A program made the translations under genes and the position numbers. Of a DNA stretch of 64,000 nt, positions 1 through 8,209 are shown in pieces (the stretch's first letter is position 1; each line of letters opens with the position of its first letter). The stretch comes from Streptomyces spinosus (lineage in GTDB: Bacteria > Actinomycetota > Actinomycetes > Streptomycetales > Streptomycetaceae): NCBI RefSeq assembly GCF_020400655.1, contig NZ_JAINRC010000006.1, positions 62,001-126,000 on the forward strand, in the 5' to 3' direction. The notes beneath the pieces are model-generated. The model had not been told where the DNA came from. It did not search any database and worked only from the letters and a program-made list of their open reading frames with translations.

Positions 1-206
1 CGCGGCGCGAAGAGCGGTACGTCGAGGACACCGCGGACGAACATCGTCGCCACGACCGCGACCAGCGCGGCGACCACCGCCGTGGCGGCGCCGGTGGCCC
101 ACAGCCGGCCCGCCGCGACGGACCGCGGGCCGGGCGGCGCCTGGTAGCCGGGGCCGCCGCGCGGGCGGTAGGAGGGGACGTCACCGTACGGAGCGGTACC
201 GGTCAT
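1..206 (-). CDS. DUF6069-like membrane protein (partial, C-terminus beyond the window)
   Basis: Only the first 68 residues are inside the window. A short Pro/Gly-rich cytoplasmic N-terminus is followed by RLWATGAATAVVAALVAVVA, a clear first membrane helix, then a short stretch ending in DVPLFAPR. This arrangement matches what I recall of DUF6069 actinobacterial four-helix membrane proteins; their function is unknown. The start is the ATG at 204-206, preceded on the minus strand by AAAGGTGG. It is divergent from the MerR gene at 481, so that regulator may control it. The family call is moderately sure because two thirds of the protein is missing. Confidence 0.6.
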   Translation of the reverse strand, partial: MTGTAPYGDVPSYRPRGGPGYQAPPGPRSVAAGRLWATGAATAVVAALVAVVATMFVRGVLDVPLFAP

Positions 207-439
207 GGGGGAACCACCTTTCGCACACGGTCGTCACGACGTGACGTCGCGGTCGGCCCGCCGTCACTCGCGCTGACCCCGGCATGCCCGCCCCGCCGCG
301 GATCGGCGCGGTCTGTGCCGGGTCACACCCCACGGGCAACGCTCCCCGCACGAGGAACGCCTGACACGCGGACAGGTGCCTGTCCCACGGCGCGGAGCCC
401 CGCCCACGACCCCTCCCGCCCCGGCCGGCAGGTAGGTTC

Positions 440-470
440 TTGACCCTCACACCGTGTCAGGCGATCGACT
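440..470 (+). promoter_or_regulatory. MerR-type promoter/operator
   Basis: TTGACC at 440-445 and TCGACT at 465-470 form a -35/-10 pair with a 19-base spacer. Inside it CCTCACAC (445-452) and GTGTCAGG (454-461) form a dyad with seven of eight pairs matching. A long spacer carrying a dyad is the known hallmark of promoters that MerR proteins activate by DNA distortion. The predicted transcript would start only a few bases before the ATG at 481. Autoregulation is inferred. Confidence 0.6.
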
Positions 471-480
471 CGGAGACATC

Positions 481-1305
481 ATGTTCACCATCGGAGACTT
501 CGCCCGGCACGGCCGCGTCTCGGTCCGGATGCTGCGTCACTACGACGCGACCGGTCTGCTGCGCCCGGCCCATGTCGACCCCGTCAGCGGCTACCGTCAC
601 TACACCGCCGCCCAACTGGCCCGCCTCAACCGGATCATCGCTCTCAAGGACCTCGGGTTCTCCCTGCGACAGGTCCGGGACATCGTGGACGAGAAGGTCG
701 CCGCCGAGGAGCTGCGCGGCATGCTGCGACTGCGGCGGGCCGAACTGGAGACCGCCATGGCCGCGGCGGGAGCACGGCTGGTCCAGGTCGAGGCGAGGCT
801 CCGAGCGATCGAGAGCGAGGGGCACATGCCCACGAACGACGTCGTCATCAAGAGCGTCCCCGGTGTCCGGGTGGCCGAACTGGCCGCGACCGCCGACAGT
901 TTCTCACCCGAGGACATCGGCCCGGTCATCGAGCCGCTCTACGCCGAACTGTTCCGACGCCTGGACTCGGCCGGCGTCACCCCCACGGGTCCCGGTGTCG
1001 CCTACTACGAGGACGCCCCGGAGGGCGGCGGCAGGATCACCGTCCACGCCGCCGTCCAGGTCTCCGCCCCCCTCCAGGACGACGGCGCCTTCCGCGTCCT
1101 GGACCTGCCGGCCCTGGACCAGGCGGCGACCATCGTGCACCGCGGCTCCCCGGACACCGTGCTGCCCACCGCGCAGGCCCTGACCCACTGGATCGACGCG
1201 GGCGGCTACCGGTCGACCGGGTACCCCCGCGAGGTCAACCTGGAGTGCCCCGAGAACCGCGACGACTGGGTGACGGAACTCCAGGCGCCGGTGAGCCGGG
1301 CCTGA
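481..1305 (+). CDS. MerR family regulator with GyrI-like effector domain
   Basis: A 274-residue one-component regulator. The N-terminal winged helix opens FTIGDFARHGRVSVRMLRHY and continues GLLRPAHVDP and GYRHYTAAQL, the classical MerR DNA-binding signature. A dimerisation helix follows to about residue 120. The remaining ~150 residues look like a GyrI-like small-molecule (SOUL/GyrI) domain, as in BmrR-type multidrug sensors. I start at the ATG at 481, with GGAG at 472-475; a GTG at 454 would add nine residues but lies inside the operator. The ligand is unknown; the divergent DUF6069 gene is a possible target. Confidence 0.85.
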   Translation: MFTIGDFARHGRVSVRMLRHYDATGLLRPAHVDPVSGYRHYTAAQLARLNRIIALKDLGFSLRQVRDIVDEKVAAEELRGMLRLRRAELETAMAAAGARLVQVEARLRAIESEGHMPTNDVVIKSVPGVRVAELAATADSFSPEDIGPVIEPLYAELFRRLDSAGVTPTGPGVAYYEDAPEGGGRITVHAAVQVSAPLQDDGAFRVLDLPALDQAATIVHRGSPDTVLPTAQALTHWIDAGGYRSTGYPREVNLECPENRDDWVTELQAPVSRA

Positions 1306-1422
1306 CGACCGGCGGAAGGCACGGCTCCCGCGCGATGCCCGCCGTCACGGGAGCCGGTCCCTGGCGGCAGCCCCGGGCGCCGGCCCCTCGACCGCGGGCC
1401 CGCCATCGGACCGGCACACCGT

Positions 1423-1461
1423 CGGCACCGCCACCGCATCCCAAGTCCGGTGGCGGTGCCG
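1423..1461. terminator. Perfect 14-bp hairpin between convergent units
   Basis: CGGCACCGCCACCG (1423-1436) and its exact reverse complement (1448-1461) flank an 11-base loop. There is no U tract, as is usual for Streptomyces terminators. It lies between the MerR gene and the convergent GH3 gene and may work in both directions. Confidence 0.65.
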
Positions 1462-1601
1462 CCTCCTGACGGACTGCGCGGTGAGACGGGCCGGTCCGGC
1501 GCCATCGGCTATTACGGCGTAATCGTCTCCGGACGTCTCCGTGCCCGGACGCGGCCGGCGCAAGGACCGGCGCAAGGGGCCGTTCCAGGGACGCCCAGGG
1601 A

Positions 1602-1739
1602 CAAGGGGGGATGGGCCTCGCCATCGCGCACCGGCTCGCCGGCCGGGGACACCGGGTAGGAGGTCGCCGCGGCCACCGTCTTCCTGCTGGGCGAGGACGC
1701 CGGCTTCGTCACCGGACAGGTGCCCGGCGTGGGACGGCG
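1602..1739 (+). pseudogene. Remnant of an SDR (3-oxoacyl-ACP-reductase-like) dehydrogenase
   Basis: Two pieces of a short-chain dehydrogenase are fused here. The first, from about 1602, reads GMGLAIAHRLAGRGHRV, the cofactor-binding glycine motif and first Rossmann helix. After a frame change at 1657-1662 (a TAG in the new frame) the sequence reads EVAAATVFLLGEDAGFVTGQ, the conserved C-terminus of SDR enzymes. About 200 central residues including the Ser-Tyr-Lys catalytic site are gone, so this is a deletion relic without function. The rest of 1306-1860 shows only the hairpin at 1423-1461. Confidence 0.65.
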
Positions 1740-1860
1740 GGGGGACGCTTCCCGGCCGGTGAGGCGCGCGGGCCGCGTCCCGGACGACCGGCCCGGCCCC
1801 CGGGCGCACCCGGGGGCCGAGCCGGTTCCCGTCCCTGCCCGGCGGCCACCCGGTGATGGT

Positions 1861-3084
1861 TCAGCCGCAGCTGAGGAGGCCGGCGGCGGACTTGGCGGCG
1901 AGGATGCGGTGCACGCTGTCGGCGACGTCGGCGCGGAACGCGGCGTCGGTCTTCATGCGGGCGCCGACCGCCTGCGCCATCGCCGGCACGGTGGACGCCT
2001 TCACGGTGAGGATCATGTTGCCGCCCGCCGCGAGGAAGTTGACGGCCCGCTGACCCGGGGTGAACGACTTCACCGCGACGGCCTGTCCGAGGTCGTCCGA
2101 GATGACGACGCCCTTGAAGCCGAGCTGGGTGCGCAGCAGCTTGCGGATGACCGTCGGGGAGAAGGCCGCGATGTGGTGTGCGTCGATCTTCGTGTAGGTG
2201 GCCGAGGACATCATCACGAACGGCGCCCCGGACTTGATGCCGGACCGGAAGGGGCCGAGGTAGGAACTGGACGTCGTCGTCACCGAGTCCACGACGTTCG
2301 CGGTGGTGTCGGTGTTGCCGGTCACCCGGCCGAGACCGGGGAAGTGCTTGAGCGTCGTCATCACATGGGCCTGCTTGAACCCCTCGGCGAAGGCACCGCT
2401 GTGCGAGGCGACGACCTCGGGGGTGTGGCCGAACTCGCGGTTGTAGCGGCCGATGGGCGCGTTGCGCGTGCCGAGGCTGGCCGGCACCGTGTCCGCGACG
2501 GGAGCGAGATTGAGGTTCAGTCCGGCGGACTTCAACTGCGTCGCCCAGCCGGCGGCCCGGCTGCGCAGCGTCGACGTCGACCAGGTGCCCTGGGTGAGTG
2601 CGGCGGGCATGGTGGAGAACCCGGGACCGCTCAGCACCTGGACCTGGCCGCCTTCCTGGTCCGTGGACACCATCAGGCCCACCCGCCGGCCGGACACCGT
2701 GTCCGCCTGGCCCCGGAAGCCGTCCACCACCTTGCGCGTCGCCTTGGTGCCGGCGCTGCTGCGCCCGGTCAGCATGACGGAGCCGACGTGGTAGTCACGC
2801 AGCGTACGCAGGTCGGTCGCGCTGGGGTGCGCGGCGGACACCCCGCCCATGAAGAGCTGGCCTATGCGCTGTACCTGGGTCATCCCCGTGTAGACGCGAT
2901 CGGCGCAGGTGGTGGCGACGGCTCCCGGACCCGGGTCGACGACGGCGCGGACCGGCTGGACGGTATGCGCCTGGGCGGCCGGTTCACCGGTGGCGACCGC
3001 GGTCAGCAGCAGGGTGACGAGCGGTATGCCGGTGCGCAGAGCCGCCGAACGGCCCCTTCCGCGCCGGCGGACACGTGCTGTCAT
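1861..3084 (-). CDS. Secreted glycoside hydrolase family 3 N-terminal domain protein
   Basis: A 407-residue exported enzyme. It has an Arg-rich N-terminus and a hydrophobic segment (GIPLVTLLLTAVATG), then a GH3 (beta-alpha)8 barrel: QLFMGG, STDQEGGQVQ, NLNLAPVADT, LKHFPGLGRV and VISDDLG, the last carrying the likely Asp nucleophile. It resembles NagZ/beta-N-acetylhexosaminidase but lacks the D-S-H loop that supplies the acid/base His in NagZ; the loop here reads GNTDTTANVVD. The second GH3 domain is absent. The start at 3084 has AGGAG eight bases upstream. Substrate unknown; cell-wall or chitin sugars are plausible. Confidence 0.8.
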   Translation of the reverse strand: MTARVRRRGRGRSAALRTGIPLVTLLLTAVATGEPAAQAHTVQPVRAVVDPGPGAVATTCADRVYTGMTQVQRIGQLFMGGVSAAHPSATDLRTLRDYHVGSVMLTGRSSAGTKATRKVVDGFRGQADTVSGRRVGLMVSTDQEGGQVQVLSGPGFSTMPAALTQGTWSTSTLRSRAAGWATQLKSAGLNLNLAPVADTVPASLGTRNAPIGRYNREFGHTPEVVASHSGAFAEGFKQAHVMTTLKHFPGLGRVTGNTDTTANVVDSVTTTSSSYLGPFRSGIKSGAPFVMMSSATYTKIDAHHIAAFSPTVIRKLLRTQLGFKGVVISDDLGQAVAVKSFTPGQRAVNFLAAGGNMILTVKASTVPAMAQAVGARMKTDAAFRADVADSVHRILAAKSAAGLLSCG

Positions 3085-3331
3085 GGATGACGCTCCTGTC
3101 TCGGACGATGGGCGGGCAGGCGATCGGCGGCCCGCTGTTCCTGTACGGCGGGGGCAGACCGCTCCGCCGCGCGCCCCCGCTTCCACACGCTACGCCGCAC
3201 GGCGGTGAGATGCGCGTCTTGCCTGCCAGGAAGCCGTGTACCGGCCCTCGGAACCCCGCTTCCGTCCTGGGAGGGGGCGCGAGTTCGCCCGGAGAAGGGC
3301 GGCATCCGTCCTGTTATGGAACGAAGTCAAT

Positions 3332-3369
3332 AAGCAAATCAGACATTGATGACTATTGCTTGATATAAA
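3332..3369 (+). promoter_or_regulatory. AT-rich promoter region ahead of the polysaccharide locus
   Basis: Most of 3085-3449 is ordinary GC-rich spacer, but about 3315-3372 is strikingly AT-rich for this genome. It holds the dyad AAGCAA (3332-3337) / TTGCTT (3356-3361) and TATAAA at 3364-3369, a plausible -10 element about 80 bases before the first exopolysaccharide gene. No well-spaced -35 was found, so the exact promoter is unsure; a regulator binding the dyad is possible. Confidence 0.4.
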
Positions 3370-3449
3370 GATCACGTGAAGGTGTGGCCGGTCCCGGGGG
3401 GCGGCGCGGCCGCGCCGGTTGTCTGGGATTGGAGCTCCTAAGGAGAGGC

Positions 3450-4922
3450 ATGCGGCCCTTCAGAATCGCGGCAACCCGACAGACCCCGGTTTCCGTGCCG
3501 CGTCGGCCGGCCCGTCCGGAAGGCACCCACGCCCGCTGGTACGGCCCCCTGTCCGTCTGCGTGGACCTGGCCGGTGCCGCACTGCCGGTGACGGCGGCGA
3601 TCGTGGAGGTCCACGAGCCCCACCCCCTGCGGCTCGCGGCCGTCGCCGCCCTGCTGTGGCCGCTGATCAGAGTGGTCGGCAAGCGGTACACGCCCTCCGC
3701 CTGGGGTGACGGCGGCGGCCTGGGAGCCGCGCTGCGGGACTGGCTGCTGCTGGTCGGCGCGCTGGCGACGCTGCGTGTGCTGTGCGGGCTGGGGAGCGTG
3801 CCGGCGGAAGCCTTCACCGCGCTGATCCCCGCACTGGTCCTCACCGCGTCCTGCCACAAGGTGATCCACCGTCACCTCCTGGCCGCCCGCCGCAACGGCC
3901 GCGCACTGCGCCATGTCCTGGTGGTCGGGGAGGGCCCGACGATCGACGCGGTGGTCGGTCAGCTGGCCCAGCGCACCGACCACGAGTACGCGATCGTCGG
4001 CTGCTGCCCGGTCGGGCAGGACGAGGTGCTCTCCGGTGTCCCCGTGTACGCGCGGCTGCCCCGCGAGGAGCCCGGGCCCCCCGGTGCTGACGCCGACACG
4101 GTGCTCGGCGCGGCCGACGAACTCTGTGCCGACCTGGTCTTCGTGGCGACGGGCCCGCACCTGTCGGGCGAGCGGCTGCGCCGGCTGTCCTGGGCGGTGC
4201 ACGACCGGGGCTGCCCGGTCGTCGTGCTGCCCGGCATCGTCGAGGTCGCCCGCCGGCGGGTCCGGCTCACCTCGGCGTCCGGACTCACCCTGCTGCACAT
4301 CTCGCCGCCGCTGCGCCGTGGCGTGCCGGCCCTGCTGAAGGCGGCCGTCGACCGCGTGGGCGCGCTGCTGCTGATCGTGCTGCTCTCGCCGCTGCTGCTC
4401 CTGCTGGCGCTGGCCGTGCGGCTCGGCTCCCCCGGTCCCGCCCTCTACCGTCAGATCCGGGTCGGGCGGTACAAGACGCCGTTCCCCATGTGGAAGTTCC
4501 GCACGATGGTGGTCGACGCGGACCGCCTCAGGAACGAGCTGGAGGCGGCGAACGAGCACGACGGCCACATGTTCAAGATGCGCCGCGACCCCCGGGTCAC
4601 ACCCGTGGGACGCGTGCTGCGCCGCTACTCGCTGGACGAACTGCCCCAGCTCTTCAACGTCCTCCTCGGGCACATGTCCCTGGTCGGCCCGCGCCCCCCG
4701 GTGCCGGAGGAGGTCGTCAAGTACAGCCCGGTGGAGATGCGCCGGCTGCACGTCAAGCCGGGCCTGACCGGGCTGTGGCAGGTGAGCGGACGCTCGGACC
4801 TGTCCTGGCACGAGACGGTCTCGCTCGATCTGCGCTACGTCGACAACTGGTCCCCCTCCATGGACATGAACGTGATGGCCCGCACCGTACGCGCGGTGCT
4901 GAACGGCCAGGGCGCCTACTGA
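3450..4922 (+). CDS. Polyprenyl-phosphate sugar-1-phosphate transferase (initiating enzyme)
   Basis: A 490-residue integral membrane phosphoglycosyltransferase of the long WcaJ/WbaP type, which starts repeat-unit assembly by moving a sugar-1-phosphate from a nucleotide sugar to undecaprenyl phosphate. Several N-terminal membrane segments are followed by a Rossmann-like region (HVLVVGEGPTIDAVVGQLAQ). The catalytic domain has DRVGALLLIVLLSPLLLLLA, MWKFRTMVVDAD, SLDELPQLFNVL, SLVGPRPP and KPGLTGLWQVSGRSD. The start at 3450 is chosen for AAGGAG at 3440-3445; 22 codons upstream are open but lack a ribosome site. First gene of the locus; the sugar cannot be told from sequence. Confidence 0.9.
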   Translation: MRPFRIAATRQTPVSVPRRPARPEGTHARWYGPLSVCVDLAGAALPVTAAIVEVHEPHPLRLAAVAALLWPLIRVVGKRYTPSAWGDGGGLGAALRDWLLLVGALATLRVLCGLGSVPAEAFTALIPALVLTASCHKVIHRHLLAARRNGRALRHVLVVGEGPTIDAVVGQLAQRTDHEYAIVGCCPVGQDEVLSGVPVYARLPREEPGPPGADADTVLGAADELCADLVFVATGPHLSGERLRRLSWAVHDRGCPVVVLPGIVEVARRRVRLTSASGLTLLHISPPLRRGVPALLKAAVDRVGALLLIVLLSPLLLLLALAVRLGSPGPALYRQIRVGRYKTPFPMWKFRTMVVDADRLRNELEAANEHDGHMFKMRRDPRVTPVGRVLRRYSLDELPQLFNVLLGHMSLVGPRPPVPEEVVKYSPVEMRRLHVKPGLTGLWQVSGRSDLSWHETVSLDLRYVDNWSPSMDMNVMARTVRAVLNGQGAY

Positions 4923-5036
4923 AGTTCGTCCATCCGGGCAGGGCTGCCGCCAACACGCGCCGATCGCGGCGGCGGAAGGGGCAGGCAACCGGCAAGGTAC
5001 CGGGAGGAACTGGGCGGAACCGGGAGGAACAGCGTC

Positions 5037-5597
5037 ATGGCGCAGACCGCAGCCGCACCGCACCGGCCCGTCGTCGAGCGATCCCTGCGCGGCTTCACCG
5101 GCGCCGGTTACGACAAGGGGCGCCCCCTGCTCGTCCAGGCCGCCTGGTTCGCCGTCCTCCACCTGGCCTTCGTCAAATGGTGGTGCCCCGACCGCTGGCG
5201 CCCGGTGCTGCTGCGCGCCTTCGGCGCCCGGGTCGGACAGCGGGTGCTGATCCGGCACGGGGTGCGGGTGCACTGGCCGTGGAAGCTGGAGGTCGGCGAC
5301 GACGTGTGGATCGGCGAGGAGGCGTGGATCCTCAACCTCGAACCCGTCACGATCGGCAGCGACTGCTGCGTCTCCCAGGGCGCGTTGCTGTGCGCGGGCA
5401 GCCACAGCGCCCGTTCCGCCACGTTCGAGTTCGACAACGGCCCCGTCCGGCTGGAGCCGGGCAGCTGGGTCGCGGCCCGTGCCGTCGTCCTGCGCGGTGT
5501 CACGGTCGGCCGGGGCGCGGTGGTGGGCGCCGGTGCCGTCGCCCACCGGGACCTGGCGCCCGGCGAGGTCCTGACGACGAAGGGACGTACGGCATGA
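5037..5597 (+). CDS. WcaF-like hexapeptide-repeat acetyltransferase
   Basis: A 186-residue acyltransferase like the colanic-acid acetyltransferase WcaF. It has the left-handed beta-helix hexapeptide pattern (IRHGVRVHW, LEVGDDVWIGEEAWI, VTIGSDCCVSQGALLCAGSH, VTVGRGAVVGAGAV), with the His in CAGSH in the usual catalytic place. It would O-acetylate a sugar of the repeat unit or its lipid-linked precursor. GGGAGGAA lies just before the ATG. Its last codons overlap the start of the next glycosyltransferase by four bases (ATGA), so they are co-translated. Confidence 0.85.
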   Translation: MAQTAAAPHRPVVERSLRGFTGAGYDKGRPLLVQAAWFAVLHLAFVKWWCPDRWRPVLLRAFGARVGQRVLIRHGVRVHWPWKLEVGDDVWIGEEAWILNLEPVTIGSDCCVSQGALLCAGSHSARSATFEFDNGPVRLEPGSWVAARAVVLRGVTVGRGAVVGAGAVAHRDLAPGEVLTTKGRTA

Positions 5598-6805
5598 GAC
5601 TGCTCCACGTGGTCACGCTCCTCAGCGACGACGGTGCCTTCGGCGGTCCGCCGAGCGTCGCCGTCGCCCAGGCGCGGGAGCTGGCCGCGCGCGGTCACGA
5701 CGTCGCGCTGATGTCGCTGTGGCGGGGCCGCGACCGCGCGCCGGAGCGCGTCGGCACGGTCCGGCTGCGCTCCCGTCCGGCCCGTGCGCTGCTGCCGGGA
5801 CGGGGGTTCATCGGTCTGCTGCACCCCCTCCTCGTACGCGATCTGTGGCGGGCCATGGGCGGTGCCGACGTCGTGCACGTGCACGCGGGGCGCGACCTGG
5901 TCTCCCTGTCCGCCCTCGCCGTCGCCGCCCTGCGCCGCGTGCCGTGTGTGGCGCAGACGCACGGCATGGTCGAGCCGCGCACGGCCCTGCCCGTCCGGCT
6001 GTTCGACCTGCTCTACCTGCCGTTGCTGCGCCGGGCGCGCGCCTGCTGCGTCCTGACCGAGCAGGAACGCGACCTGGTGGCGCGGGTGCTGGGGCCGGAC
6101 GGTCCGCCCCTGCGGATCCTGCCCAACGGCATCGAGCCGGGGCCGCCGGAACCGGCGCCGCGGCGGCCACGCGCACCGCACGTGCTGTTCCTGGCCCGGC
6201 TGCATCCCCGCAAGCGTCCCGAGGCCTTCGTGGAGATGGCCGCGCTGGTGCACGAGGAGATGCCCGAGGCCCGCTTCACGCTGTACGGCCCGGACGACGG
6301 ATCGCTGCCCGCCGTGCGCCGGCTCATCGAGGAGGGGCCGGCGGGCGTGGTCCGCTACGGCGGTGCGCTCGACCCCTCCGAGGCGCGCGAGGCGTACCGT
6401 ACGGCGGCCGTCCATGTGCTGGCGAGCGTGAACGAGCCGTTCGGCATGACGGTCATCGAGGCGCTGGCCGCCGGCACGCCCGTGGTCTGCACCGACACCT
6501 GCGGCATCGCCGACGAGCTGGCCCGCCGTGGCGCCGCGCTCGTCACCGACGGCAGCCCCGGGGCGATGGCGGCGGCGGTCCGCCGGCTGCTCGGTGACCC
6601 GGAGCTGTGCGCCCGGATGGCGGAAGCCGGCCGCCGCGTGGTCGAGGACGTGTACTCCATCGGCGCCGTGGTGGACCGGCTGGAGGAGGTCTACCTGGGC
6701 GGCCGCCGCGAGGAGCCGGCCGGCCGAGGCGAGACGCACGGCGCGGCACGCCCGGCCGCCGGCCGTCCCCGGCGGCAGCCCGCCCCACCGGCCCCGCTCG
6801 CCTGA
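5594..6805 (+). CDS. GT4-family glycosyltransferase
   Basis: A 403-residue GT-B retaining glycosyltransferase. The N-terminal half begins MRLLHVVTLLSDDGAFGGPP with a glycine-rich acceptor loop and contains VVHVHAGRD. The C-terminal half has LFLARLHPRKRPEAFVEMA, YGGALDPSEAREAYRTA and the donor-binding motif NEPFGMTVIEALAAGTPVV, typical of family GT4. It would add a sugar to the lipid-linked repeat unit at the membrane. The start overlaps the previous stop (ATGA). The last ~30 residues are a low-complexity Arg/Pro/Ala tail. Confidence 0.88.
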   Translation: MRLLHVVTLLSDDGAFGGPPSVAVAQARELAARGHDVALMSLWRGRDRAPERVGTVRLRSRPARALLPGRGFIGLLHPLLVRDLWRAMGGADVVHVHAGRDLVSLSALAVAALRRVPCVAQTHGMVEPRTALPVRLFDLLYLPLLRRARACCVLTEQERDLVARVLGPDGPPLRILPNGIEPGPPEPAPRRPRAPHVLFLARLHPRKRPEAFVEMAALVHEEMPEARFTLYGPDDGSLPAVRRLIEEGPAGVVRYGGALDPSEAREAYRTAAVHVLASVNEPFGMTVIEALAAGTPVVCTDTCGIADELARRGAALVTDGSPGAMAAAVRRLLGDPELCARMAEAGRRVVEDVYSIGAVVDRLEEVYLGGRREEPAGRGETHGAARPAAGRPRRQPAPPAPLA

Positions 6806-6887
6806 CCCCGCCCACCGGGCCCACCGCTGTCCAGCGGGCGCCCGCCCACGCCGGCGCTCGCACGCACACCGGGGTCACGGGAACCCG

Positions 6888-6906
6888 CGGCCCCGGCCCG
6901 GGGCCG
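6888..6906. terminator. Short GC hairpin between convergent glycosyltransferase genes
   Basis: CGGCCCCGG (6888-6896) and CCGGGGCCG (6898-6906) are perfect complements about one central base, in the 169-base gap between convergent genes. Position supports a terminator, but the sequence is so GC-rich that chance pairing is possible. Confidence 0.35.
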
Positions 6907-6974
6907 GCCCGGCGGCGCGCTCGCGCGCGAGCTTCCCGCCGCCGGTGCACGGACGCGGTGGCGGGAGGCTCCGT

Positions 6975-8180
6975 TCAGCACCGGTGGCGGGTGCCGCCGG
7001 CGCTCGTGCGCAGGATGGCCTCGAAGCGGGAGGCACAGTCCTCCAGGGCGAACTCCCGCTCGGCAAGCGCGCGGCTCTCCTTGCCCAGCCGCTCGGCGAG
7101 GGCCGGGTCGGACAGCACCTCCCGGACCCACGTGGCCGCGGCGTCCAGTGCGGACTCCCGTGGGGGGAAGACCGCCGACCCGGCCTGCCGGAGCAGCCGC
7201 GCGGCGAGGTTGTCGGCGGGCATCAGGCCGAGCACCGGCCGCCCGGCGCACAGATAGGACAGCGTCTTGGACGGGACCGAGAACTGCCCCGCCCCCGGGT
7301 CGAGCAGGACGACGAGGACGTCGCCCGTGCCCAGCACCTCGGGCAGCCGCTCGTACGGCTGGAACGGCAGCAGGGTGAGGTCGACGCCCCGCGCCGCGGC
7401 GGCGTCCCTGAGGACCGGTACGGCGGGGCCGTCGTTGACGACGACGAGACGCACCGGGCTTCCCTGCCCGCGCAGTCGCTCGGCCAGCCGCACCAGCAGC
7501 TCCGGGTCGTGTTTCAGTCCGAGCGTGCCGGAGTACAGCAGCGTCCGCACGTCGTTGAGACCGTGCTCAGCCGACCAGCCGTTGGCCCGTGACACCGGGA
7601 CGATCTCGTCGAGCGGCGCCCAGTTGGGGATGACGGTGACCTTGTCCGCGGTGCCCCACTCCTCGTGGACCCGGACGAACGAGTCGGCGATCACCACGAC
7701 GGCCGCGGCCTGCCGCGCCGACCACTTCTCGCCCGCCCCGAACACCTTCGCCGCCATGCCCATCGACCTGGCGACGTCGGCGGCGGCGAAGCTCTCCAGC
7801 GCCACCACGGTCACGTCCTGGTGCCACAGCACCCAGGGGATGCGCAGCCGCTTCAGGACGGCCGCGGTCACCACCAGCACCGGGATCGGCAGGTTGGACA
7901 GCAGGGCTACGTCGGGTTTCTCGCGCTGCACCTGCCGGGCCAGTTCGAGCCCCAGCCGGGTCTCCTGGCCGAGCCGGCGGAAGTAGGCGTCCTTGCGCAG
8001 CCTGACGCCGTCCCCGATGGTGACGAAGCGCAGGCCCGCCGTGGAGCCGGCGAGGTCGCCCTTGCCGGAGACGTAGGCCGTGCACGTCGAGTGGACGACC
8101 TGGTGACCGCGGCGCGCCAGCTCCCGGCTCAGCTGGGCCTGGAACGGGTGGCCGCTGTAGTCGTGGACGAGGATCCTCAT
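6975..8180 (-). CDS. Glycosyltransferase (GT4, WbuB-like)
   Basis: A 401-residue GT-B glycosyltransferase. It starts MRILVHDYSGHPFQAQLSRE, with RRGHQVVHSTC, VALLSNLPIPVLVV and KVTVIPNWAPLDEIVP (NWAP is typical of WbuB-like enzymes). The donor region has LLYSGTLGLKHDPELL and later FSVPSKTLSYLCAGRPVL, with the S-K-T-L-Y-L-A-G-P pattern of this subfamily. It follows the epimerase gene after 29 bases on the minus strand, so the two form a transcription unit opposed to the rest of the locus. Likely adds one sugar, perhaps the one made by the epimerase (inference). Confidence 0.85.
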   Translation of the reverse strand: MRILVHDYSGHPFQAQLSRELARRGHQVVHSTCTAYVSGKGDLAGSTAGLRFVTIGDGVRLRKDAYFRRLGQETRLGLELARQVQREKPDVALLSNLPIPVLVVTAAVLKRLRIPWVLWHQDVTVVALESFAAADVARSMGMAAKVFGAGEKWSARQAAAVVVIADSFVRVHEEWGTADKVTVIPNWAPLDEIVPVSRANGWSAEHGLNDVRTLLYSGTLGLKHDPELLVRLAERLRGQGSPVRLVVVNDGPAVPVLRDAAAARGVDLTLLPFQPYERLPEVLGTGDVLVVLLDPGAGQFSVPSKTLSYLCAGRPVLGLMPADNLAARLLRQAGSAVFPPRESALDAAATWVREVLSDPALAERLGKESRALAEREFALEDCASRFEAILRTSAGGTRHRC

Positions 8181-8209
8181 CGTCCCGTGTCCCCGCAGCG
8201 CGTCCGGGC

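Noticed and set aside
1720..3090. Long plus-strand open frame across the GH3 gene
   Set aside because: Antisense shadow of the GH3 gene caused by high GC; no start signal and composition full of Arg, Gly and Ala.
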